DNA of 24,060 nt from Burkholderiales bacterium (GCA_021205255.1 JAJPXW010000332.1:1-24060); one strand, 5' to 3'. Counted from the stretch's first letter, positions 4,737 to 13,277 are shown. The notes: generated by a model not told the origin, from the sequence alone. Numbers and translations: made by a program.

Positions 4737-7154
4737 TTACTGAGCTGTGCTAGCTTTCTCGCCCTCTTTTGCTTTTTCGCTTTCAGCTTTTGCTATTTTT
4801 CTCCAAGTGTTGACCACTGTATCGGGGTTCAACGATAGAGACTGGATGCCTTGATCGACAAGCCATTGAGCCAAGTCTGGATGGTCGGAAGGCCCTTGAC
4901 CGCAGATGCCAATGTAAACACCTTTCTTATTGCAAGCGTCAATTGCTTTCTTCAGCAGGATCTTGACGGCTGGATCACGTTCATCGAAGAAATTGGCTAC
5001 TAATCCAGAATCACGGTCAAGACCTAGAGTCAACTGAGTAAGGTCGTTGGAACCAATGGAGAATCCATCAAAGTATTCCAGGAACTCATCGGCTAGCAGC
5101 GCATTACTTGGAATCTCGCACATCATAATAAGACGCAGGCCATTCTTGCCTCTCTTCAGTCCGTGCTCCTCCAACGTTTCGTTGACTTCACGAGCTTCAC
5201 GCAATGTACGGACAAATGGAATCATAACTTCAACATTAGTCAAACCCATTTCATCACGTACTTTCTTGACGGCTTCGCATTCCATCGTGAAGCAATCCGC
5301 AAAGCTATCGGCTACGTAGCGGCTGGCACCACGGAAGCCAAGCATTGGGTTCTCTTCTTCCGGCTCGTAAAGAGCTCCACCAATCAATTTACGATATTCG
5401 TTGCTCTTGAAATCGGATAAGCGAACGATGACTTTCTTCGGCCAGAAAGCAGCCGCAATAGTAGCTATGCCTTCAGCCAGTTTTTCACGGAAGAAATCGG
5501 CTGGTGTCGGATATCCAGCAGAAGCTTCTTCTACTTTTTCCTTCACATCGTCTGGAAGATTTGGATATTGCAAGCAGGCATGCGGGTGGATACCAATGTT
5601 GTTATTAATGATGAACTCAAGTCTTGCCAGACCAACACCTTTATTAGGAATGGACTGGAAGTCGAAAGCTAGCTGTGGGTTACCCACATTCATCATGATT
5701 TTCACTTTGGTTTCCGGCAATGCGCCTTGCTTGACTTCCTGTACTTCAAATGGAAGCATGCCTTGGTAAATATTACCGGTATCGCCTTCTGCGCAGGAAA
5801 CTGTTACTTGTTCGCCATCCTTTAGGACTTTGGTGGCATCGCCACATCCAACGACAGCCGCAATACCAAGTTCACGAGCAATAATAGCGGCATGGCAGGT
5901 ACGTCCACCACGGTTAGTCACAATAGCGGCTGCTTTCTTCATGACTGGCTCCCAGTTAGGATCAGTCATATCGGTAACTAGGATGTCGCCTTCTTTCACC
6001 CGGTGCATTTCTTCCGGACCCATTACGACGCGTACTTTACCTTCGCCGATCTTTTGTCCAATTGCACGACCAGTAATAAGCAATTTGCCTTTTTCAAGAA
6101 GCACATATTTCTGTACTACGTCCTGGCCTTTCTGCTGGGACTTCACGGTTTCTGGACGTGCTTGCAAAATATAGAGCTTACCGTCTATACCGTCTTTGCC
6201 CCATTCAATATCCATTGGACGGCCATAGTGCTTTTCAATAATGCGGGCATCTTTAGCTAGCTGAAGAATTTCGTCATCGGTAAGAGCGAATTTTCTTCTT
6301 TCGTCCATTGGTACATCAACGACTTTCACGGACTTGCCAGAAGACTTGTCATCGTCAAAGACCATCTTGATCTTCTTGCTTCCAAGCACTTTACGAATAA
6401 TGGCTGGCCTGCCTTCGTCAAGCATCGGTTTGCTAACGAAATATTCGTCTGGGTTTACAGCGCCCTGCACAACTGTTTCGCCAAGGCCATAGCTGGCTGT
6501 AATAAAGATGACGCCATCGAAACCGCTTTCGGTATCCAGTGTAAACATTACGCCTGCAGCACCCTTATCGGATCTAACCATGCGCTGTACACCAGCCGAC
6601 AATGCAACATTCGAATGGGCAAATCCCTTATGAACACGATATGAAATTGCACGGTCGTTATAGAGGGAGGCAAATACCTCTTTCATCTTGGCGAAGACTT
6701 GATCGAGACCGACTACGTTAAGGAAAGTTTCCTGCTGACCAGCGAAGGAAGCATCCGGAAGGTCTTCAGCTGTAGCAGAAGAGCGAACGGCTACAGAAAT
6801 TTGCTCTTGATCGCCCTTGAGCCATTTGTAGTACTCTGTAATTTCCTCTTCGAGTTGCTTTGGGAAAGGCGCATCTTCAATCCATTTACGGATCTCCGCA
6901 CCTGCTTTGGCCAATTCTTGTACGTCGTCTACATTAAGATTTGCCAAGCGGTCTTCAATTTTCTTATCAAGACCGCCTTCCTTTAGGAAGGTCCGATACG
7001 CTTCTGCAGTAGTAGCGAAGCCGTCCGGTACTCTGATGCCAGCTGCTGTTAGTTGGCTAAGGAGTTCACCGAGAGAGGCATTCTTGCCACCGACAATGTC
7101 CACATCGGACATGCGCAGTTTGCTGAAAGGGATGACAAAACGTCCTTGTTCCAT
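4737..7154 (-). CDS. ppsA: Phosphoenolpyruvate synthase (pyruvate, water dikinase)
   Basis: Converts pyruvate + ATP + water to PEP + AMP + Pi, the gluconeogenic step in the cytoplasm. The 805-residue length fits the family (E. coli 792). Domain order is visible: an N-terminal ATP-grasp nucleotide-binding domain (about 1-340; VGGKNASLGELL 21-32, VAVRSSATAEDLPDASFAGQ 121-140, DIEWGKDG 315-322, LQARPET 330-336), a phosphohistidine swivelling domain with GGRTCHAAIIARELG (416-430), and a C-terminal PEP/pyruvate TIM barrel with CEIPSN (679-684), SIGSNDLTQLTLG (699-711) and GICGQGPSDHPD (749-760). Catalytic H421, the regulatory T419 and C751 fall at E. coli numbering. A Lys/Glu/Ala-rich tail (about 789-805) is extra. 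A CGAGGA ribosome-binding site precedes the ATG. The divergent neighbour ppsR encodes its regulator. Confidence 0.97.
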   Translation of the reverse strand: MEQGRFVIPFSKLRMSDVDIVGGKNASLGELLSQLTAAGIRVPDGFATTAEAYRTFLKEGGLDKKIEDRLANLNVDDVQELAKAGAEIRKWIEDAPFPKQLEEEITEYYKWLKGDQEQISVAVRSSATAEDLPDASFAGQQETFLNVVGLDQVFAKMKEVFASLYNDRAISYRVHKGFAHSNVALSAGVQRMVRSDKGAAGVMFTLDTESGFDGVIFITASYGLGETVVQGAVNPDEYFVSKPMLDEGRPAIIRKVLGSKKIKMVFDDDKSSGKSVKVVDVPMDERRKFALTDDEILQLAKDARIIEKHYGRPMDIEWGKDGIDGKLYILQARPETVKSQQKGQDVVQKYVLLEKGKLLITGRAIGQKIGEGKVRVVMGPEEMHRVKEGDILVTDMTDPNWEPVMKKAAAIVTNRGGRTCHAAIIARELGIAAVVGCGDATKVLKDGEQVTVSCAEGDTGNIYQGMLPFEVQEVKQGALPETKVKIMMNVGNPQLAFDFQSIPNKGVGLARLEFIINNNIGIHPHACLQYPNLPDDVKEKVEEASAGYPTPADFFREKLAEGIATIAAAFWPKKVIVRLSDFKSNEYRKLIGGALYEPEEENPMLGFRGASRYVADSFADCFTMECEAVKKVRDEMGLTNVEVMIPFVRTLREAREVNETLEEHGLKRGKNGLRLIMMCEIPSNALLADEFLEYFDGFSIGSNDLTQLTLGLDRDSGLVANFFDERDPAVKILLKKAIDACNKKGVYIGICGQGPSDHPDLAQWLVDQGIQSLSLNPDTVVNTWRKIAKAESEKAKEGEKASTAQ

Positions 7155-7245
7155 TTTTTCCTCGGAGAGTTATAAAATTCCACTGAAATTTTAGCCTTTA
7201 TTTTCCATGGATTTAAACCATATCAACTAACTTGCTGGACAGCTC
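7155..7245. promoter_or_regulatory. Divergent ppsA/ppsR promoter region
   Basis: The 91 bases between two divergent start codons must contain both promoters. On the ppsA side a TTTTATAAC stretch (minus strand, about 20 bases before the start) could be a -10 element, but it lacks a good -35. An imperfect palindrome, ATGGATTTAAACCAT, occupies 7207-7221 near the middle and could be a shared operator. Promoter positions are not established. Confidence 0.4.
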
Positions 7246-8130
7246 ATGCCCTCTCAGGAAATCGATAATAAAGACACCCCTAACACTGAAGTAAAACCAA
7301 AAACAAGAACTGTTTTTTACGTCTCGGATGCCACTGCTATTACTGCCGAAACTCTTTCAAATTCAGTTCTGGCGCAATTTCGCGGATTAGCTTATTCACG
7401 TTATAGGATGCCTTTTATAAATACCCTTGAAAAAGCTAAGCAGGCAGCCATGAGGATCAATGAAAAAGGCAAGGAAACAGGTGTTAGACCTATCGTGTTT
7501 TCCACACTTGTAGCAAGCGATCTTGCCTCGACTTTCAATGAATACTGCAATGCATTCGTCATTGAACTTTTCCGCGCTATCGTGGGTCCCCTAGAACGTG
7601 AGCTGGGTATACCTAGCGACCATTCAGTAGGTAAAAGCCATGAAATAGGCGATCAGGAAAGGTATAACAAAAGGATAGAGGCAATTAACTACACCCTTTC
7701 GCATGATGATGGCCAAACTAATCGCGGTCTCGAAGAAGCCGATGTCATCCTAGTCGGAGTTTCAAGATGCGGTAAGACTCCAACTAGTCTTTATTTGGCA
7801 ATGCAGTACGGAATTAAAGCGGCCAACTATCCATTAATTCCTGAGGATTTTGAAAGAGGCGAGCTTCCACATGCCTTACAAGGTATCAAGAAAAAAGTTT
7901 TTGGCCTTTCCATAAGGCCGGAACGACTATCTGTTATTCGTAACGAACGCCGTCCCTTCTCGGAGTACGCCTCTATAGAAAATTGCAGATATGAGACTCG
8001 CGAAGCGGAAATGATGATGAACCGGGAAAATATTCCCTTTTTATCTTCCACCACAAAATCCATTGAGGAGATCTCAGCGACTATCCTGCAGAAGCTCAAA
8101 ATTAAAGCCGATCCACATATAAGGCTTTAA
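7246..8130 (+). CDS. ppsR: PEP synthase regulatory protein (bifunctional kinase/pyrophosphorylase)
   Basis: A DUF299-family protein of 294 residues. In E. coli PpsR uses ADP to phosphorylate a Thr near the catalytic His of PEP synthase, inactivating it, and reverses this by Pi-dependent phosphorolysis. The N-terminus has FYVSDATAITAETLSNSVLAQF (24-45), where family members have a VSDxTGxTAE pattern. A HDDG motif follows at 153-156. The P-loop-like GVSRCGKTPTSLYLA is at 171-185, NYPLIPEDF at 194-202, and GLSIRPERLSVIRNERR at 220-236. About 20 hydrophilic residues precede the conserved core, slightly more than in E. coli (277 residues). Start is ATG at 7246 with a GGA about seven bases upstream; no alternative in-frame ATG is near. 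It is divergent from ppsA, the standard proteobacterial pairing, so target and regulator are probably coordinated. Confidence 0.96.
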   Translation: MPSQEIDNKDTPNTEVKPKTRTVFYVSDATAITAETLSNSVLAQFRGLAYSRYRMPFINTLEKAKQAAMRINEKGKETGVRPIVFSTLVASDLASTFNEYCNAFVIELFRAIVGPLERELGIPSDHSVGKSHEIGDQERYNKRIEAINYTLSHDDGQTNRGLEEADVILVGVSRCGKTPTSLYLAMQYGIKAANYPLIPEDFERGELPHALQGIKKKVFGLSIRPERLSVIRNERRPFSEYASIENCRYETREAEMMMNRENIPFLSSTTKSIEEISATILQKLKIKADPHIRL

Positions 8131-8132
8131 AT

Positions 8133-8198
8133 TGGTGCACTAAGACCGCTTAAAGGTGTGAAGTAAAGCTAAGAGATAAAGCTACACTTTATGCACCA
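8133..8198. repeat. Convergent intergenic hairpin with nested direct repeat
   Basis: TGGTGCA (8133-8139) pairs with TGCACCA (8192-8198), and inside it TAAAG-G-TGT (8151-8159) pairs with ACACTTTA (8184-8191) with one bulge. TAAAGCTA occurs twice in direct orientation (8164-8171 and 8177-8184). It sits between the convergent ends of ppsR and the RNA methyltransferase gene and may end transcription from either side, but no U-tract is present. Confidence 0.35.
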
Positions 8199-9001
8199 GC
8201 TTGGCGCCTTCTTTTCTGCTCAAAAAGACAGACAGCGGCGGCAGCCGCTACATTCAATGATTCTGTTCTTGAAGACAGCGGAATTAAAAGCGATTTGTCG
8301 GCGGCTTCGTGAATGTTCTGATGAACGCCTTTCCCTTCACTTCCAAACACCCAAATCGTCGGTTTACCGATACCCCACTCTTCAGTAAATAAGTCTTTGC
8401 CTTTCTTTGCGTCTGCTACTAGACATTCGTTTCCAGTCTGCGACTTAAGCTCTTCAATATCCACATCGGCCCAAATGGTTGCATGGAACTGCGCCCCCAT
8501 ACCAGCGCGCAGGGCTTTTGGAGACCATGGCCAGGCGGTTCCTTTACTTTGTGCAATATTGTTCACCCCAGCTGCTAACGCCGTTCTTAAAATTGTCCCT
8601 ACATTGCCCGGATCCTGGACAGTATCAAGATAGATGTAATCGCCTTTCTTGAAGTGGTCCGGTTTTTGAGGCGATTCAATTTGACAAACGATGCCAACAC
8701 TTGTCTCGACAGGAGAAACCTGTTTGAAAAGGATAGGTGGTAAAGTGATGATGTCTACTCTTTCAGCCTGAAACTTTTCAACAAGTTCTTTAATTTCTTT
8801 ATTGTGCTCGTAAGTTTCAATATCCAAGAAAACTTGGTCAACGATGATCTTCGCTTTTCTTCTATTAAGTTTTACTAATTCCTGGGCTAAATGCACGCCC
8901 TCTGCCAAAGTGTCGCCCGTAACCTTGCAAAATCTATTGGAGGAAGCAAGTTTTCTAGCAATCTTGAAATTAGGATTGTATTCAGAAGTGACGAGTTTCA
9001 T
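8189..9001 (-). CDS. TrmH/SpoU-family RNA methyltransferase
   Basis: A 270-residue SPOUT-class enzyme that transfers a methyl group from S-adenosylmethionine, probably to a ribose 2'-OH of rRNA or tRNA. An N-terminal SpoU substrate-binding-like domain (about 10-110; TLAEGVHLAQELVKLN 31-46) precedes the catalytic knot. The three family motifs are visible: YLDTVQDPGNVGTILRTALAAG (124-145), IWVFGSEGKGV (216-226) and IPLSSRTESLNVAAAAAVCLFEQ (240-262). The conserved Asn/Arg of motif 1, Glu of motif 2 and Ser-Leu-Asn of motif 3 are kept. Its ATG overlaps the rnhB TGA (ATGA), pointing to translational coupling as the last gene of the lpx segment. It resembles RlmB-type proteins, but the exact modified nucleotide cannot be assigned, so no symbol is given. 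Confidence 0.9.
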   Translation of the reverse strand: MKLVTSEYNPNFKIARKLASSNRFCKVTGDTLAEGVHLAQELVKLNRRKAKIIVDQVFLDIETYEHNKEIKELVEKFQAERVDIITLPPILFKQVSPVETSVGIVCQIESPQKPDHFKKGDYIYLDTVQDPGNVGTILRTALAAGVNNIAQSKGTAWPWSPKALRAGMGAQFHATIWADVDIEELKSQTGNECLVADAKKGKDLFTEEWGIGKPTIWVFGSEGKGVHQNIHEAADKSLLIPLSSRTESLNVAAAAAVCLFEQKRRRQAGA

Positions 9002-9624
9002 AGCAACTCTCCCTGTTTGGCAGTCGAAATAGATTGAGGTGATATTAGTTCAGATACAGGTCTAAAAGTTTTTCTGTGTTCCGGACAAGGTCCATATTTC
9101 CTTAACGCTCTTAAGTGTACGGCTGTTCCATAACCGGCATGCTTATCGAAGCCATATTGTGGATATTTAAGAGCTAGTTTATTCATTAAGGCATCCCGAT
9201 AAGTTTTAGCCAGAATTGAAGCAGCTGAAATTTCTGGGATTAAGTCATCGCCCCTCACAACGGCGCGGCTTTTATATTTCCAGCGAGGCAGTTGGTTACC
9301 GTCAACTAATACCGTATCAGGAATTACTTTCAGTAAGTCGACGGCTCTATTCATTGCAAGCAATGTAGCTTCCAGGATATTAATCCTATCGATTTCTTCA
9401 GCCGATGAAAGAGAAATAGCCCAGGCAACTGACTTTTCTTTAATAATCGGCGCAAGCATGCCTCTTTGACGAGCAGAAAGCTTCTTTGAATCCCGTAGGC
9501 CTTCGATATGGGCTTCTCCTAGGATCACGGCAGCCGCTACGACTGGTCCTGAAAGAGGTCCGCGACCAGCCTCGTCAACTCCGCAAATTAATCCCTCATC
9601 AATTGAGAAAAGTTCAAGGTTCAA
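8998..9624 (-). CDS. rnhB: Ribonuclease HII
   Basis: Cleaves RNA in RNA-DNA hybrids and removes single ribonucleotides misinserted in DNA. The 208-residue product begins with the hallmark CGVDEAGRGPLSGPVVAAAVIL (14-35). It keeps DSKKLS (45-50), VDGN (107-110) and GDDLIPEISAASILAKTYRD (125-144). The metal-binding acidic residues are D17, E18, D108 and D126, almost identical in position to E. coli (D16, E17, D108, D126). The start is a TTG inside the lpxB stop (TTGA overlap); there is no in-frame ATG upstream of the DEAGRG motif, and the length from this TTG fits the family. It is coupled on both sides, to lpxB upstream and to the RNA methyltransferase downstream by an ATGA overlap. The same lpxB-rnhB adjacency occurs in enterobacteria. 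Confidence 0.96.
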   Translation of the reverse strand: MNLELFSIDEGLICGVDEAGRGPLSGPVVAAAVILGEAHIEGLRDSKKLSARQRGMLAPIIKEKSVAWAISLSSAEEIDRINILEATLLAMNRAVDLLKVIPDTVLVDGNQLPRWKYKSRAVVRGDDLIPEISAASILAKTYRDALMNKLALKYPQYGFDKHAGYGTAVHLRALRKYGPCPEHRKTFRPVSELISPQSISTAKQGELL

Positions 9625-10778
9625 TCTTGTTTCAGTACTTTAAGCACCGCCTCCGAAGCCAAAGCTGGAGTATCTCTCAAAAGTGAGGCGTGCATGTCAG
9701 TAAAAATCGGTTCGAGCTCTTCTCGACGACGCGGTTCCAAAGCATAAAGAACATGCGAAGCCAGAATTTCCGGCGAACTGAACACTTGGACGCACTCCGG
9801 TACTAAAGTTTTACCTGAAAGAATATTAGGTAAACTAATCCACCTAGATTGAGCTTTCGACAAAATCATTAATGATGTAATGCCAGGCATTACATAGCCG
9901 ACCACCATCGGCTTCTTATAAAGAGCCGCTTCCAAAGTAGCAGTACCGCTCGCTACAAGGACTGCGTCGGCTGCCTCTAAAGCCTTATGGGATTGACCTT
10001 CCGTAATAGTCAAGGCCTCTTTTACGGCAGGGAATTTTTCCAGCTCCTTATTAATCATTTGCCGTATCTGCTCATCGGCTGCCGGAATAATGAATTTTGT
10101 CCGTGGCTCGCTTTTTAGAATTAATTCGCATGCTCCAAAAAAACTAGGACTATTCCACTTGATTTCATCACGCCGGCTACCAGGCAACACAGCTACTACC
10201 GGAGCTCCGTCAATAGCTACTCCTAGTACTTGGCGGGCACCCATCGTATCCGGCTTCATTGGGATATGTCTTGCTAGAGGGTGGCCTATATAGGTGCATG
10301 GAATTCCTGCTTTTCTAAAGATCTCCTCTTCAAAGGGGAATATCAATAGCAGATGGTCGACCGCTCTTTTTATTTGGTGAATGCGTTGTGGACGCCAAGC
10401 CCAAATTGCCGGAGCCACCATATGGATAACAGGAACTCCTGCTTTCCTGGCTTTTTCCTCAATTGATAAATTGAAATCAGGAGCGTCAATTCCTATATAT
10501 GCCTGCGGATGCTGATTTTTAACAGTTTTAATAATTTGGCTACGTATGCGCAAGATACGAGGAAGCTGCTTAATAACTTCTACATAGCCTCGGACGGAAA
10601 GGTCACGTGCATGGAAAGTGGGATTTAGACCCGCGCTAATCATGCGGTCGCCGCCAATGCCTTCCATGCTTGTGCTAGGGAAATTCCTGGCTACCGAAGG
10701 CAAGACTTCCGAAGCGAGCAAGTCTCCGCTGTTTTCCCCTGCCGCCCAGATAATTTTTGGAGCTGTTAGCTTTTCCAT
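9621..10778 (-). CDS. lpxB: Lipid-A-disaccharide synthase
   Basis: Condenses UDP-2,3-diacylglucosamine with lipid X to give the lipid A disaccharide at the cytoplasmic face of the inner membrane (GT19 family). The 385-residue form has WAAGENSGDLLASEVL (11-26), GIGGDRM (40-46), GIDAPDFNL (96-104, with D98 at the E. coli catalytic position), the HMVAPAIWAWRPQR segment, VLPGSRRDEI and a C-terminal donor-binding ASGTATLEAALYKKPMVVGY stretch. A longer frame reaches 10820, but its extra 14 codons merely overlap the end of lpxA. The ATG at 10778 overlaps the lpxA stop as TAATG and gives the usual length (E. coli 382). The 3' end overlaps rnhB. It is in the lpxD-fabZ-lpxA-lpxB order typical of Proteobacteria. 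Confidence 0.96.
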   Translation of the reverse strand: MEKLTAPKIIWAAGENSGDLLASEVLPSVARNFPSTSMEGIGGDRMISAGLNPTFHARDLSVRGYVEVIKQLPRILRIRSQIIKTVKNQHPQAYIGIDAPDFNLSIEEKARKAGVPVIHMVAPAIWAWRPQRIHQIKRAVDHLLLIFPFEEEIFRKAGIPCTYIGHPLARHIPMKPDTMGARQVLGVAIDGAPVVAVLPGSRRDEIKWNSPSFFGACELILKSEPRTKFIIPAADEQIRQMINKELEKFPAVKEALTITEGQSHKALEAADAVLVASGTATLEAALYKKPMVVGYVMPGITSLMILSKAQSRWISLPNILSGKTLVPECVQVFSSPEILASHVLYALEPRRREELEPIFTDMHASLLRDTPALASEAVLKVLKQD

Positions 10779-11572
10779 TAGCGGGCTAAGCCACGTGTGG
10801 CGTTTCCAAGGAATTCGCACATTTGAGTAGCAACTTGTTTGGCTTGTGGCTCCTCCAAAGTTTCAATTAGCTCTTTAATCTCTTCGGTCGCTTCTTTTAT
10901 TGTGTTGCCTTCACGGAAAATGATCTTATAGACTTCGCGGGCAGCATGAATAGCTTCTTTACTGTAGCCAAGTCTTTTCATACCTTCCATATTAATTCCG
11001 GAAGGCTTTCCCGGATTGCCTTGGTAATAGGCGAAAGGAAGGATATCCTGACGCATCATGGTTCCACCACTGAGCATGGCTCCATAACCGATACGGATAA
11101 ATTGGTGGATACCAACTTGGCCGCCAACAATAGCCTTGTCCTCAATAACGACATGACCGGCAAGACCAACATTATTAGCAAGAATAGTATCGTCGCCAAT
11201 TTGGCAGTCGTGAGCGATATGAACGTTAGCCATGAGAAGATTACGATTGCCGACTTTTGTTTCGCCATGGTCTTGCACAGTTCCAGTTGAAAGCGTGCAG
11301 TGCTCGCGGATCACGTTGTCGTCACCGATAACAAGACGGGTAGGTTCTCCCCTGTATTTCTTATCTTGCGGTTCTATTCCTATGGCGGCAAAAGGATAGA
11401 TTTTGTTGTTCTTACCAATTGTCGTATGTCCTTTGAGAATAACGTGGCTTTCGAGAACCGTTCCTTCACCGACTTTAACATTCGGGCCAACAGTGCAGTA
11501 GGGCCCGATAACAACTGACTCTGCTAGTTGAGCTTTTGGATCCACAATAGCTGTGGGATGAATTTGTGCCAT
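10778..11572 (-). CDS. lpxA: UDP-N-acetylglucosamine acyltransferase
   Basis: Catalyses the first step of lipid A synthesis, transfer of a 3-hydroxyacyl chain from ACP to UDP-GlcNAc; a cytosolic homotrimer. The 264-residue protein (E. coli 262) begins with hexapeptide repeats of the left-handed beta-helix (IHPTAIVDPKAQLAESVVIGPYCTVG) running to about residue 175. The helical C-terminal domain has NMEGMKRLGYSKEAIHAAREVYK (194-216) and ends RGLAR. The catalytic base is H121 in NVHIAHDC, matching E. coli H125, and HQF (156-158) is kept. Start ATG at 11572 has a weak GGGACA upstream. It is 18 bases after fabZ and overlaps lpxB by one base. Confidence 0.97.
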   Translation of the reverse strand: MAQIHPTAIVDPKAQLAESVVIGPYCTVGPNVKVGEGTVLESHVILKGHTTIGKNNKIYPFAAIGIEPQDKKYRGEPTRLVIGDDNVIREHCTLSTGTVQDHGETKVGNRNLLMANVHIAHDCQIGDDTILANNVGLAGHVVIEDKAIVGGQVGIHQFIRIGYGAMLSGGTMMRQDILPFAYYQGNPGKPSGINMEGMKRLGYSKEAIHAAREVYKIIFREGNTIKEATEEIKELIETLEEPQAKQVATQMCEFLGNATRGLAR

Positions 11573-11590
11573 CTGTTGTCCCGACTTTAA

Positions 11591-12031
11591 TTATTTAGGT
11601 GATCTATAGGAACACATCATATCTGCGCAGGCTGCTAGTTGACCGTCCACAGTTGCATCGCAATGCATTTTTATCATTCCTAATTTTTCCCGCATAAACG
11701 TGCATTCAAAGCGAAGCTGGTCTCCGGGAATAACAACTCGTTTGAATCTGGCATTGTCGATGGATGCAAAATAAAACAGCTTATTTGGATCGGCTTTTTC
11801 ACCCATTCTTGCAAAAGCAAGCATGGCGCAAGCTTGTGCCATAGCTTCAATGATCAGAACCCCAGGCATCACAGGAACTCCTGGGAAATGGCCTTGAAAC
11901 TGCGGTTCGTTAACTGTTACGTTTTTAATCGCAATTAGCTTATTGACGCCGTCGGTCTCTAAAACCCTATCGACAAGTAGAAATGGATAACGATGTGGCA
12001 GTAGCCTCATGATGTCGTTGATGTCTTGCAT
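11591..12031 (-). CDS. fabZ: 3-hydroxyacyl-ACP dehydratase FabZ
   Basis: Dehydrates (3R)-hydroxyacyl-ACP in fatty acid elongation, so it competes with LpxA/LpxD for the same hydroxyacyl-ACP pool. The 146-residue hot-dog-fold protein has LPHRYPFLLVDRV (11-23), the active-site helix GHFPGVPVMPGVLIIEAMAQ (47-66) with catalytic H48 and E62, and FASIDNARFKRVVIPGDQL. Length is typical. The ATG lies three bases after the lpxD stop, with GGCGA at the end of lpxD as the probable ribosome-binding site, so translation is coupled. It sits between lpxD and lpxA as in most Proteobacteria. Confidence 0.97.
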   Translation of the reverse strand: MQDINDIMRLLPHRYPFLLVDRVLETDGVNKLIAIKNVTVNEPQFQGHFPGVPVMPGVLIIEAMAQACAMLAFARMGEKADPNKLFYFASIDNARFKRVVIPGDQLRFECTFMREKLGMIKMHCDATVDGQLAACADMMCSYRSPK

Positions 12032-12034
12032 TGT

Positions 12035-13123
12035 TTATTCGCCTTTCAGTGACTTGACTTCTTCGGTTAAGCGCTTTAACTGCCTGCGCATCTCCGGCAA
12101 CTTCTTAATGACGGAAAGTATATTGAAAAACTCTCTATGTGGCATGGCTGGCATGTGGCCAGCATAATAACCAGGCTTATCTATAGTCTTTGGAACGCCT
12201 CCATTAGCTCCAATAATAGTTCCTGGAGCTATTGAAAGATGGCCAGCTATCCCTGCGCCACCTCCAAGTTGGCAGTTATCTCCGATAATTGAGCTACCAG
12301 CCATTCCAGATCTGCCCGAAATCACTACATTCTTTCCAATTTGGCAATTATGACCAATCATTACAAGGTCGTCTATCTTTGAACCATTCCCAACAGTAGT
12401 GTTATTTAAAGCTCCCCTGTCAATACAGGTATTGGCACCTATCTCAACATTGTCGCCAGTTTCCACAATGCCAACTTGCGGAATCTTGACATATTCCAGA
12501 TCCAACGGAGCGAAGCCAAAGCCATCGGCTCCTATAACAGCGCCACTATGGATAATATTGTTTTTACCAATGCGACATCCATAATAGATACTGACGTTAG
12601 GATAAATTTTAGTGTTGTCGCCAATTACTACGTCTTCGGCGATGACAGTATTGGCCAAAATCTCGCAATGCTCCCCTATTCTTGCACCGGCTTTAATCAC
12701 GACACCTTTATCTATTCTCGCGGTAGGAGCTACATAGGCCGAAGGATCTATACAGGCACCTGGATGAATTCCTGGCGTAACGTTATCTCGAGGGAAAATA
12801 ACCTGGAGGGCATAAGCGAACCAAGCATAGGGATTCCGGGTGATTACGCAGGCTCTTGGTGGAATTTCATCTCCCCACAGTGCCTTTTTATCTTCTTCCG
12901 TCAAAATTAAGGCAGCCGCATGGCACTGCTTAGCTTCGTCTCTGTATTTAGGGGAGGCGAGGAAAGAAACTTCACCATCACCAGCAGTTTCAAGCGGGGC
13001 TATACCTTGAATAAGAGTGCCTTCGCTACCTTCGGAAAGTGCACTTAACAGGCTGCCATTACTTAGCTCTTTGACACGTTCAGCAAGATCAAGCAGCGTG
13101 ATTGGTTCTGATCTTTGAATCAT
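12035..13123 (-). CDS. lpxD: UDP-3-O-(3-hydroxyacyl)glucosamine N-acyltransferase
   Basis: Third step of lipid A synthesis: N-acylation of UDP-3-O-acylglucosamine, a cytosolic trimer. The 362-residue form has the N-terminal uridine-binding domain (about 1-110; ITLLDLAERV 8-17, EVSFLASPKYRDE 51-63, NPYAWFAYALQVI 97-109). A long hexapeptide-repeat beta-helix follows (about 115-320; IHSGAVIGADGFGFAP, IDRGALNNTTVGNGSKIDDLVMIGHN), with catalytic H258 in MIGHN. The C-terminal helix (about 325-362) includes MPHREFFNILSVIKKLPEMRRQLKRL. A longer frame from a TTG at 13159 exists, but the ATG at 13123 puts the start where E. coli LpxD begins; neither has a strong ribosome-binding site. It is the first gene after the skp-lpxD hairpin, so it may need its own promoter or read-through. 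Confidence 0.93.
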   Translation of the reverse strand: MIQRSEPITLLDLAERVKELSNGSLLSALSEGSEGTLIQGIAPLETAGDGEVSFLASPKYRDEAKQCHAAALILTEEDKKALWGDEIPPRACVITRNPYAWFAYALQVIFPRDNVTPGIHPGACIDPSAYVAPTARIDKGVVIKAGARIGEHCEILANTVIAEDVVIGDNTKIYPNVSIYYGCRIGKNNIIHSGAVIGADGFGFAPLDLEYVKIPQVGIVETGDNVEIGANTCIDRGALNNTTVGNGSKIDDLVMIGHNCQIGKNVVISGRSGMAGSSIIGDNCQLGGGAGIAGHLSIAPGTIIGANGGVPKTIDKPGYYAGHMPAMPHREFFNILSVIKKLPEMRRQLKRLTEEVKSLKGE

Positions 13124-13241
13124 AGTGTTTGTGAAAACCTTGGCTCTAGGAAGGTGCAAGCCTTAACTGCTTGGCGCATCCTCAGAAGCAGTCGGTCATT
13201 GCGGCCGGCTGAAAACAGCAAAAAAACAGCTGATAAAACAA

Positions 13242-13263
13242 CAGGCAGACCTTTGTCTGCCTG
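13242..13263 (-). terminator. Strong hairpin between skp and lpxD
   Basis: CAGGCAGAC and GTCTGCCTG form a perfect 9-bp stem with a four-base loop, 14 bases after the skp stop codon. On the minus strand it is followed by TTGTTTT. On the plus strand it is followed by AGTTTTTATTTT, but no plus-strand gene ends here. It should end or attenuate bamA-skp transcription before lpxD. Confidence 0.75.
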
Positions 13264-13277
13264 AGTTTTTATTTTAG

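Noticed and set aside
5047..6260. Several long open frames antisense to ppsA
   Set aside because: They lie wholly inside a gene with intact family motifs and mirror its codon pattern; no ribosome-binding sites or recognisable domains.
10779..10820. Longer LpxB N-terminus (start at 10820)
   Set aside because: The extra 14 residues overlap the lpxA coding end in another frame; the TAATG-coupled ATG at 10778 gives the family length.
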